Below the pieces are notes generated by a model that saw only the letters and a list, made by a program, of their open reading frames with translations, was not told the origin of the DNA and made no database searches. A program made the translations under genes and the position numbers. A stretch of 7,149 bases of DNA from Caenibius sp964466155. GTDB lineage: Bacteria; Pseudomonadota; Alphaproteobacteria; Sphingomonadales; Sphingomonadaceae. Location of the stretch: positions 1-7,149 of the forward strand of contig CAYXMY010000131.1 in the NCBI GenBank assembly GCA_964466155.1, given 5' to 3'. This document shows, piece by piece, positions 1 to 5,973 of this stretch (its first letter is position 1; each line of letters opens with the position of its first letter).

Positions 1-758
1 CGCATCCACACCGGATAATCCGGTCCCACCGCCTCGCGCACCGCGCGGATCGTGCGGGTCAGCAAGCGGGCACGGTTTTCGACCGAACCGCCGAAATCGT
101 CCGTCCGCTGGTTGTAGGCGGGCGAAAGGAAGGTGGAGAAGATGTACCCATGCCCGGCGTGCAGTTCGACCGCATCGATCCCCGCACGCTTGGCCCGGTC
201 GGCGGCGGCGGCGAACATCTGCACGATCCGCTCGATGCTTTCCTCGGTATCGAGCGTGTCATACTTGATTTCGCCCATGGTGGCGTAAGGTTCGAAGAAC
301 TTGGCCTGTTCTTCCTCCAGCATGACGTCGACGAAATCGCCGCTGTCCTTCGATGCCTTGGGCACGGAAGGGCAGGCGAGCGGGCGCCCATCGAGCATAT
401 CGGTCATCGCGGTGATACCGGCGTGGTGCAATTGCACCGCCAGCTTCGCCCCATGCCGGTGCACCTCGTCCGCCAGCGCCTTGAGGCCGGGAATGAATTT
501 GTCGTCCGAGATCGCTTCCTGCCGCCAGTTGCTGGCGCCCACCGGGAAACCGACCGAAACCGAACCCATCGTCACCAATGCGGCGCCGCCCTTGGCGCGC
601 TCGACATAATAGGTGCGCAGGCGTTCGCCCACCGAACCGTCTTCTTCCGCGAGATTCGATCCCATCGGCGAAAAGAAGATGCGGTTGCGCAATTCGAGCT
701 GGTTGATGCGGCCCGGCGACATCAAATGGCGAAAGCGCTTCTTGGTGAACATGCCCAT
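1..758 (-). CDS. Old yellow enzyme family NADH:flavin oxidoreductase, C-terminus cut by the window edge
   Basis: This is an FMN-dependent TIM-barrel oxidoreductase of the OYE / 2,4-dienoyl-CoA reductase type, which reduces activated C=C bonds with NAD(P)H. The 252 visible residues contain RNRIFFSPM at 24-32 (FMN-binding start of the barrel), QLHHAG at 109-114, the active-site strand ELHAGHGY at 198-205 with H200 and H203 in the usual H-x-x-H spacing, and FLSPAYNQRTDDFGGSVENR at 210-229, the family signature. The frame is open through base 1, so the rest of the barrel and any C-terminal FAD/NAD domain lie outside; a short OYE cannot be told from a long FadH/BaiCD-like enzyme. I chose the ATG at 758 over the in-frame ATG at 752 because AGGAG lies 8 bases upstream of it. 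The stretch between QLHHAG and the active-site strand looks longer than usual. Separated from the upstream ADH gene by a terminator-like hairpin, so probably transcribed on its own. The family is certain; the substrate is unknown. Confidence 0.93.
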   Translation of the reverse strand, partial: MGMFTKKRFRHLMSPGRINQLELRNRIFFSPMGSNLAEEDGSVGERLRTYYVERAKGGAALVTMGSVSVGFPVGASNWRQEAISDDKFIPGLKALADEVHRHGAKLAVQLHHAGITAMTDMLDGRPLACPSVPKASKDSGDFVDVMLEEEQAKFFEPYATMGEIKYDTLDTEESIERIVQMFAAAADRAKRAGIDAVELHAGHGYIFSTFLSPAYNQRTDDFGGSVENRARLLTRTIRAVREAVGPDYPVWM

Positions 759-962
759 CTCTCAGTCTCCTTGCGAGAGCTGGGTTGCCGGCCAGAGGCC
801 GATACGGTTGTGCATCCATCTCTCCATCGTTTGCCGCGATCCAGGCCTTATATGGCCTATGATCGGGCACAAAACCTGAATACGCGATATATCGCCTTTA
901 CGAACTACGCAAAGCGAAAATTCTTTCACACACCTTCTCTATATGCGTATTTCCGAAAGCGA
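759..962 (-). promoter_or_regulatory. Upstream region of the OYE gene with a 12-bp perfect palindrome
   Basis: About 200 bases before the OYE start hold no convincing gene. They are more AT-rich than the flanking coding DNA. Two symmetric elements are visible: a perfect palindrome GCGATATATCGC at 884-895, and an inverted repeat AGGCC-N6-GGCCT at 843-858 whose centre (TATAAG on the minus strand) could be a -10 element, although no well-spaced -35 box accompanies it. The palindrome would be a reasonable operator for a dimeric repressor. No transcription start or regulator can be assigned from sequence alone. Confidence 0.4.
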
Positions 963-996
963 AAGCCCGGCCGCAGTGTAACCTGAGGCCGGGCTT
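963..996 (-). terminator. Hairpin after the ADH gene, probable intrinsic terminator
   Basis: A perfect 10-bp stem, AAGCCCGGCC at 963-972 with GGCCGGGCTT at 987-996, encloses a 14-base loop. It begins about 38 bases past the ADH stop codon. On the minus strand the stem is followed by TTTCGCTTTCGG, a broken T-rich tail. This fits termination of the LLM-ADH operon before the OYE gene. The imperfect tail leaves efficiency uncertain. Confidence 0.65.
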
Positions 997-1034
997 CGAC
1001 GATAGCGGCATTTTACGAGGTCCGCAGCCTTCGA

Positions 1035-2069
1035 TCAGGCGGCGGCCTGCGGGATTTCCAGCATCACTTTGACCGCTTCGGGCTGGCCCTGCTTTTCAAA
1101 GGCCGCGCCGATCTCATCCAGCGCATAAGTGTGCGAGATCAATCCGGCCCGGTCGACTGTGCCGGCGCGCATCATATCCAACGCTTCGACCAGTTCCTCG
1201 GCTGCGTAGCCGTTGGAACCGATGATGACCGGCTCCTTCTTAATGACATAGCTGAAATCGATCGTCATCGGCTCTTCGTAAGCGCCAAAGCAGACGATGC
1301 GCCCGCCCCGGTTGGCAAGGCAACGCAGCGCGATTTCCAGCGGCGGCGGGCCGGGAATGTGCGGAATGTAGCCCGCGCAATCGATCACCACGTCGATTTT
1401 CGCCGATTTGCCGCGATAATCGTCCTCCGCGCCGCAGAGGGCGACGGCAGCTTCGAAGATATCGGCATTGCGCGGATTGATCGTGTCGCTGGCGCCTACG
1501 CCTTTGGCCGCTTCGAGGCGAACGTCCTGCACGTCCACCGCGATCACCCGGCCGACATCGGGGCATTTGGCCCGGATCGCCTGAAGCACGCCAAGGCCGA
1601 TGATGCCGACGCCGAACACCATGACGTTTTCGCCCGGCTTGATTTCCGCCTTGCGCACCATCTGCAAACCGTCCGCCATCGGCTCGGTCGTCGCCGCTTC
1701 GGCGAAGCTGACGCCTTCGGGAATGCGCACCAGTTGGAACGGATTCACCGGCACGGTGACGAACTCCGCCATGCCCCCGCCATAACCGGTGACGCCGACC
1801 ACGGCTTCGCCCACGCGCCACCCTTCGACGCCTTCGCCGAGTTCGGCGATCCGCCCGGCAAATTCATGGCCCGGAACGTCATAGCCTTCCGGTGTCTTAC
1901 GGACGAGCGAATGGCGATAGCTGTTGTTGCGGTACATGTGCAGGTCGGACCCGCAAATGCCGCAGGCCTCCACCGCCACCAGCACTTCGCCGGGGGCGGG
2001 TGTGGGGCGGGTGGCATCGCCACGGGCTTCGATCCGGCCCGGATCGATATAGTTGGCTGACAACATCAT
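1035..2069 (-). CDS. Zinc-dependent alcohol dehydrogenase, MDR superfamily
   Basis: A 344-residue medium-chain dehydrogenase/reductase, predicted to oxidise a secondary alcohol or polyol-like hydroxyl with NAD+ in the cytoplasm. Catalytic zinc ligands are visible: C39 in CGICGSD, H68-E69 in GHEFAG and E129 in TTEPMADG, the sorbitol-dehydrogenase-like ligand pattern. The Rossmann motif GVGIIG is at 153-158 and D179 ends the second strand, which favours NAD over NADP. The four clustered cysteines of the structural zinc lobe are absent: there is no cysteine between residues 40 and 168. The start is one of two adjacent ATGs (2069 or 2066), preceded by GGGAG at 5 or 8 bases. The gene starts 20 bases after the stop of the LLM monooxygenase, so the two are almost certainly cotranscribed, and the enzyme may oxidise an alcohol made by its partner. 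That coupling is inference; the family is secure. Confidence 0.94.
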   Translation of the reverse strand: MMLSANYIDPGRIEARGDATRPTPAPGEVLVAVEACGICGSDLHMYRNNSYRHSLVRKTPEGYDVPGHEFAGRIAELGEGVEGWRVGEAVVGVTGYGGGMAEFVTVPVNPFQLVRIPEGVSFAEAATTEPMADGLQMVRKAEIKPGENVMVFGVGIIGLGVLQAIRAKCPDVGRVIAVDVQDVRLEAAKGVGASDTINPRNADIFEAAVALCGAEDDYRGKSAKIDVVIDCAGYIPHIPGPPPLEIALRCLANRGGRIVCFGAYEEPMTIDFSYVIKKEPVIIGSNGYAAEELVEALDMMRAGTVDRAGLISHTYALDEIGAAFEKQGQPEAVKVMLEIPQAAA

Positions 2070-2089
2070 TTCTCTCCCGACAGCCGTTC

Positions 2090-3268
2090 TCAGCGGCGCG
2101 CGATGGCTGAATCGGTTTCAGCCGGGGCTTCCGCCGCGTGCTTTTCGAACGCACGCTTGGTCGCCGACTGGATCACATCGATGAAGCCATCGCGGTTTTC
2201 GCGCGCCCAGTCGAACGAACGCTGGCGATTGCGGTTGTCGCCATTGATTTCGGGCAGGACATAGCGGGCGATCATTTCCATCGAACGCTTCTTATGGTGC
2301 GTTTCGGCCCAGTTCTTGTCGAGCAGCAGCAGGCAGCCGAAATCAGGCACCTTCTGTTCCAGACGGCGGATCTGCGCCACCGCATCGTCCGGCGTGCCGA
2401 CGACGATCTCGCCCGATTCAATCAGGTCTTCCAGCGTCTTGTGCGCGGGGGAATCGGGCAGCTGTTCCGACTGGTTCTTGATGTAGAGCAGATAGCGTTC
2501 GTAACCCACGCGCGCCTGATCCATCGCCTTGTCACGGGTTTCGGCGATGTGCATGTCGGTGGCGCAGCGGATCGAGGACGGGTCCATCGTCCGCCCGTCG
2601 CGCGCTGCCATATCGCAGGCGATCTTCCAGTTGCTCGTCAGCGCATCGAACCCGCCATAGCTGGTCGAAGCAAGGCACAGCATGCCCGCGTCGTACTTGG
2701 CCGCCAGAACGCCGCCGTTGGGCGAGAACGTGCTGGCCACGCAGACTTCGATCTCACGCTGATACGGCAGCACCTGACAATGCGCATCGCGCAGATCGAA
2801 CCAGCCATCATGCTTTTCGGTCACCCATTCGCCGCGCAGCAGGCGGGTGATGACGGAAAGACCGATATCGAGCTTGTCACGCGATTCGCGCGCATCCAGC
2901 CCCAGCATGTGTGCATCGCTGACCAAAAGGCCCGGCCCGGCGCCAAAAATCGCCCGGCCGAACGACAGATGATCGATCTGGGCAATGCGGTTCGCCGTCA
3001 TCAGCGGGTTGTGGTACGGCAGCGAAACGACCCCGGTGCCGAGCTTGATGCGCTTCGTGCGCTGGGCGGCGGCGGCGATCATCAGTTCGGGCGACGGGCT
3101 GTTTTCATAGCCGCCGGTGTGATGTTCGCCGTACCAGAATTCCTCGAAGCCGATCTCGTCGGCGAACTGCGCCAGTTCGAGATCGCGTTCGAATGTCAGC
3201 GTGGGATTTTCGTCCAGCGGATGGAACGGGGCAAGGAACATCCCGGCCCGGAGTTTGACCTTACGCAT
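2090..3268 (-). CDS. LLM class flavin-dependent monooxygenase, limonene 1,2-monooxygenase-like
   Basis: A 392-residue bacterial-luciferase-fold enzyme that would use reduced FMN, supplied by a separate reductase, and O2 to oxygenate an organic substrate. The N-terminal region has the LimB-like pattern: MFLAPFHPLDENPTL at 10-24, WYGEHHTGG at 45-53, then GTGVVSLPYHNPL at 77-89, followed by an FGAGPG loop and a SDAHMLG motif. Length agrees with limonene 1,2-monooxygenase-type proteins. Resemblance is from memory of the family, so substrate is open: epoxidation, hydroxylation or Baeyer-Villiger oxidation are all possible. I chose the ATG at 3268, which has GAGAGG 5 bases upstream; the in-frame GTG at 3274 lies on that ribosome binding site and is unlikely. 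First gene of a two-gene operon with the zinc ADH, and divergent from the TetR gene, its probable regulator. No flavin reductase gene is visible in the window. Confidence 0.93.
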   Translation of the reverse strand: MRKVKLRAGMFLAPFHPLDENPTLTFERDLELAQFADEIGFEEFWYGEHHTGGYENSPSPELMIAAAAQRTKRIKLGTGVVSLPYHNPLMTANRIAQIDHLSFGRAIFGAGPGLLVSDAHMLGLDARESRDKLDIGLSVITRLLRGEWVTEKHDGWFDLRDAHCQVLPYQREIEVCVASTFSPNGGVLAAKYDAGMLCLASTSYGGFDALTSNWKIACDMAARDGRTMDPSSIRCATDMHIAETRDKAMDQARVGYERYLLYIKNQSEQLPDSPAHKTLEDLIESGEIVVGTPDDAVAQIRRLEQKVPDFGCLLLLDKNWAETHHKKRSMEMIARYVLPEINGDNRNRQRSFDWARENRDGFIDVIQSATKRAFEKHAAEAPAETDSAIARR

Positions 3269-3291
3269 CAGCACCTCTCTACACTAGATTC

Positions 3292-3320
3292 TTGTTAATA
3301 AATACGTCATGTAACGTAAT
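3292..3320 (+). promoter_or_regulatory. Possible sigma-70-like promoter for the TetR gene
   Basis: TTGTTA at 3292-3297 and CGTAAT at 3315-3320 are separated by 17 bases and each matches four of six consensus positions. The inverted repeat at 3303-3318 would sit in the spacer and overlap the -10 box, the usual position for autorepression. The leader would be about 90 bases long. No equally good pair was found for the LLM operon on the other strand. Confidence 0.3.
3303..3318. promoter_or_regulatory. Candidate TetR operator between the divergent LLM and TetR genes
   Basis: The inverted repeat TACGT-N6-ACGTA lies in the 143-base spacer between the divergent LLM and tetR starts. TetR proteins usually bind such palindromes in their own divergent promoters. 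The arms are only 5 bp, and a repeat this short could occur by chance in a spacer of this size, so the location carries most of the weight. Confidence 0.4.
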
Positions 3321-3411
3321 GGTATGGGCAATGCAACGGTTTCGTGCCAGGCATTGTCAGCGCCATCAAAGTGGATAGATATCGCCCTTATGTTTGTTTG
3401 AGGAGAAGGTT

Positions 3412-4035
3412 TTGGCCAAAACGACCAGGCAAGAAGAAGAAAGCCGGCCAAATCCCGGAAGGCCGAGAAATAGCGAAATAGACGAACTCATTCTTGCGAC
3501 CGCGCGCTACCTGCTCAAGGACAGCGGCTATGAAGGGCTGACTTTCGAAGCCATCGGCAAACAAACCGGCATTGGCCGGCCGACGATTTACCGGCGCTGG
3601 CCAAGCAAGGCGCATCTTGCCGCAGCCATCGCCTATGGCACGCATGACAGCCCGATGCCCACGCAGGAAGGCGATTTGCACACACAGATCCGCGCCCTGG
3701 TTTCGCAGGTCTTCAAACAGTACCAGAACCCGGAAATCGCGGCGGCCAGCGTCGGCCTCATCAATGCCTATTACAACGACAATGCCCTGCGGGACGAACT
3801 CCACAGCCCGGTGGAAGCCAATGCCCGGCGGCAAGTGCGCGCCATGGTGGAACACGGCAAGGCCAGCGGAACGATCAACGCCGATGCCGACGGCGACATT
3901 CTGTTCGACATGATCGTGGGGACAGTGATCTATCGCGCGATGTTCAGTTCGATCGAGCGTCCGTCCGATCACACGGCCAAGCTGATCGAACACCTTTACC
4001 GCGCCTTCGCACCCACGCCTGCTGGCGAAGAGTAA
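3412..4035 (+). CDS. TetR/AcrR family transcriptional regulator, TTG start
   Basis: A 207-residue one-component repressor-type regulator. The N-terminal TetR domain is clear: GRPRN at 16-20, a helix through ILATARYLLKDSGYEGLTFEAI, and the helix-turn-helix at about 45-64 ending in the recognition segment GIGRPTIYRRWPSK (53-66). The C-terminal half (about 80-200) is the variable ligand and dimer domain and does not identify the ligand. No in-frame ATG exists near the 5' end. The TTG at 3412 has AGGAG at 3401-3405, 6 bases away, and is preferred to an in-frame TTG at 3394 that has no ribosome binding site. Divergent from the LLM-ADH operon and convergent with the GMC gene, with 38 bases between the stops. 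It probably controls the LLM-ADH operon and itself, with a pathway compound as inducer; this is inferred from gene arrangement. Confidence 0.92.
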   Translation: MAKTTRQEEESRPNPGRPRNSEIDELILATARYLLKDSGYEGLTFEAIGKQTGIGRPTIYRRWPSKAHLAAAIAYGTHDSPMPTQEGDLHTQIRALVSQVFKQYQNPEIAAASVGLINAYYNDNALRDELHSPVEANARRQVRAMVEHGKASGTINADADGDILFDMIVGTVIYRAMFSSIERPSDHTAKLIEHLYRAFAPTPAGEE

Positions 4036-4073
4036 ACCACGCAGTCATCCCATCTTCGGGAGACAACCCAGTT

Positions 4074-5693
4074 CTACAGCACCGCCGGTGTTAACGGCTC
4101 GCGCCCGAGAATCATATCGGACGCTTTTTCCGCAATCATGATCGTGGGGGCATTGGTATTGCCCGAAACGACCTGCGGCATCACCGAAGCATCCACCACG
4201 CGCAGATTTTCAACCCCGCGCACGCGCAACTGTGCATCGACCACCGCTGTGCCGTCCTGGCCCATCTTGCAGGTCCCGGCCGCGTGATGATCGTTGGTCA
4301 GCGTCTCGCGGATATAGGCGTCGAGCGCGGCATCGTCGTCCATATCGGCAACCGGCAAATCCGGTTCGACGCCGAATTCCCGAAAAGCGGGCTGACGATA
4401 GATTTCCACCGCCATGCGCAACGCTTCGCGCAAACGGCGCACATCGCTGGGATCGGCCAGATAATTGGCATCGAGCACAGGCAAGGCAAGCGGATCGGCG
4501 GAGGCCAGCCGCACCGCGCCACGGCTTTCCGGCACGGTCAGTTCCATGCGGTTGACCATGCCGTGTTCACGCATCGGCATCGATGTCTTCGGGTCCAGCC
4601 GGATCGGGACGAACTGGTATTTGATATCGGGAATCTGCTGTTCCGGCACCGAACAGGCCATGCCCACCGCTTCGATGGAACAATTGGCCATGAAGCCGCG
4701 CCGCCCGAACACCCCTTTCAGCAGTTCCCGGCCGGCAAAGAACGGGTTCAGCATGCTGGAATAGGAAATCGGCGCGCTGCACCGGGCATGGGCGGTAACG
4801 CTGGCATGATCGTGCAGATTGCGCCCCACCCCGGGCAGATCGGCGGCAACGCGAATGCCATGGGCCGCAAGCTGTTCTCCATTGCCGATGCCGGACAGCA
4901 TCAGCAGATGCGGCGATTGAAAAGCACCGGCGGAAAGGATCACTTCGCCCGCCATGCAGACCACCGCATCCTTCCCTTGCGCCAGTTCGATTCCGGTCGC
5001 CCGGCCATTCTCAAGCAACACCCGGATCACTTGTGCGCCGGTCATGACCGTAAGATTGGGGCGCCCCATGGCCGGCTTGAGATAGGCGGAGGCCGTGCTC
5101 CAGCGCCGGCCGCGCCAGATCGTGGTTTCCGCGGGGCCGAAGCCCGCGCGCCGGGCGCCGTTGATATCCTCATTATAGGGATGCCCAGCCTCGACCGCCG
5201 CCGCCAGGAACGCGCGGGCGAGCGGGTGCTCCACTTCGACCCGTTTTACATGCAGCGGGCCGCCCGTGCCATGATAGGTATCGCCTCCGCCGTCGTGATC
5301 TTCCGCCCGCTTGAAATAGGGCAGCACTTCGCGATAGCTCCAGCCCGCATTGCCCATGGCCACCCAGCCATCGTAATCCGCCGCCGCGCCCCGGCAATAC
5401 AGCATGCCGTTGGTCGAACTCGATCCGCCGAGAACCTTGCCGCGCACATCGCGCATCACCCGCCCGTCGACATGGGCTTGCGGCGCAGTGGGATAGACCC
5501 AGGAGAATTTTCCCGGCCCATACATCGCGGTGAAGAAGCCTGGAATGTGGATCAGCGGACTGCGATCACGAGGCCCCGCCTCCACCAACAGCACTTTGAG
5601 GCCGGTATCGTCGCTCAACCGGTTGGCCAGCACGCACCCCGCCGAACCGGCCCCCACGATAACGATATCGAATTGCTGTTTTTCCTGCGCCAT
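4074..5693 (-). CDS. GMC family oxidoreductase (choline-dehydrogenase-like flavoprotein)
   Basis: A 539-residue FAD enzyme of the glucose-methanol-choline family that oxidises an alcohol, passing electrons to an acceptor or to O2. Motifs in order: GAGSAG at 14-19 (dinucleotide binding) with E38 in LLVEAG for the ADP ribose; GKVLGGSSSTNGM at 85-97 (GMC signature 1); GEVILSAGAFQSPHLLMLSG (signature 2) near the middle; NDHHAAGTCKMG at 467-478 with probable catalytic base H470; and SGNTNAPT at 510-517 with N512 as the probable partner residue. All expected motifs are intact and length is normal. The ATG at 5693 gives the usual GMC N-terminus; a GTG at 5789 would add 32 residues unlike the family and is rejected. 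The ribosome binding site is ordinary (AAGG at 4 bases, GAGG further up). The stop codon is TAG. No signal peptide is seen, so it is probably cytoplasmic. Divergent from the broken SDR gene. Substrate not determinable; choline, aliphatic, polyether and terpenoid alcohol dehydrogenases all share this signature. Confidence 0.94.
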   Translation of the reverse strand: MAQEKQQFDIVIVGAGSAGCVLANRLSDDTGLKVLLVEAGPRDRSPLIHIPGFFTAMYGPGKFSWVYPTAPQAHVDGRVMRDVRGKVLGGSSSTNGMLYCRGAAADYDGWVAMGNAGWSYREVLPYFKRAEDHDGGGDTYHGTGGPLHVKRVEVEHPLARAFLAAAVEAGHPYNEDINGARRAGFGPAETTIWRGRRWSTASAYLKPAMGRPNLTVMTGAQVIRVLLENGRATGIELAQGKDAVVCMAGEVILSAGAFQSPHLLMLSGIGNGEQLAAHGIRVAADLPGVGRNLHDHASVTAHARCSAPISYSSMLNPFFAGRELLKGVFGRRGFMANCSIEAVGMACSVPEQQIPDIKYQFVPIRLDPKTSMPMREHGMVNRMELTVPESRGAVRLASADPLALPVLDANYLADPSDVRRLREALRMAVEIYRQPAFREFGVEPDLPVADMDDDAALDAYIRETLTNDHHAAGTCKMGQDGTAVVDAQLRVRGVENLRVVDASVMPQVVSGNTNAPTIMIAEKASDMILGREPLTPAVL

Positions 5694-5973
5694 GCGCCTT
5701 GGCCACCTCTTATGCCGCCATGTCCGGCGGATCGCGAAAGCCGTGGTATCCAACCGTTCGGCTCCGGGAAAGAGACATTTGCATTCCACCGATCAGCGCA
5801 AGCTGCGAAATGACGCACGAAAGATCATCGGAGCGGAGCGGGAGCCCAGCTTTCCCCCTATCTGCCACGATATAGATCGCCCATCATTCCTGGTGCGCGG
5901 CATCGGCAAAGATGGCACAGTCCACGCCGGAATCGTCGGCAGCGTTCCGGCAGTATTTAAGGAGATCGATTGC
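5694..5973. promoter_or_regulatory. Divergent spacer between the GMC and SDR genes
   Basis: This 280-base spacer must hold promoters for both flanking genes. No clear -35/-10 pair stands out. It contains a short GGAGC-type tandem at about 5830-5845 and, near the SDR start, the inverted repeat listed separately. I see no small gene here: open frames extending from the GMC and SDR genes into it lack ribosome binding sites and do not resemble their families. Confidence 0.4.
5926..5951 (+). promoter_or_regulatory. Inverted repeat just upstream of the SDR ribosome binding site
   Basis: GCCGGAA at 5926-5932 pairs perfectly with TTCCGGC at 5945-5951 around a 12-base loop, and two further C-G pairs can form inside if one T is bulged. 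It ends 6 bases before the TAAGGAG ribosome binding site at 5958-5964. It could be an operator or a 5'-leader hairpin affecting translation; the sequence does not decide between these. Confidence 0.35.

Noticed and set aside
3379..3390. Shared box ATATCGCC(C/T)TTA at 889-900 and 3379-3390, as a possible common regulatory site.
   Set aside because: An 11-of-12 match between non-coding stretches of this total length is about what chance would give, and the third similar site near 5870-5882 fits only with a gap.
4048..4061. Small hairpin TCCC-N6-GGGA between the convergent tetR and GMC genes as a shared terminator.
   Set aside because: The stem is only 4 bp and no T-run follows on either strand.
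5694..5789. N-terminal extension of the GMC protein from GTG 5789.
   Set aside because: The added 32 residues do not resemble the family, whose normal start is a few residues before the GxGxxG motif, and the ATG at 5693 fits.
4284..5813. Long plus-strand open frame opposite the GMC gene.
   Set aside because: Histidine- and arginine-rich shadow typical of high-GC antisense frames, with no recognisable domain. Similar shadows opposite the ADH and LLM genes were rejected for the same reason.
5530..5973. Long 5' extension of the SDR frame back to 5530.
   Set aside because: It overlaps the GMC gene on the other strand, and the ATG at 5974 has a consensus ribosome binding site directly before the SDR Rossmann start.
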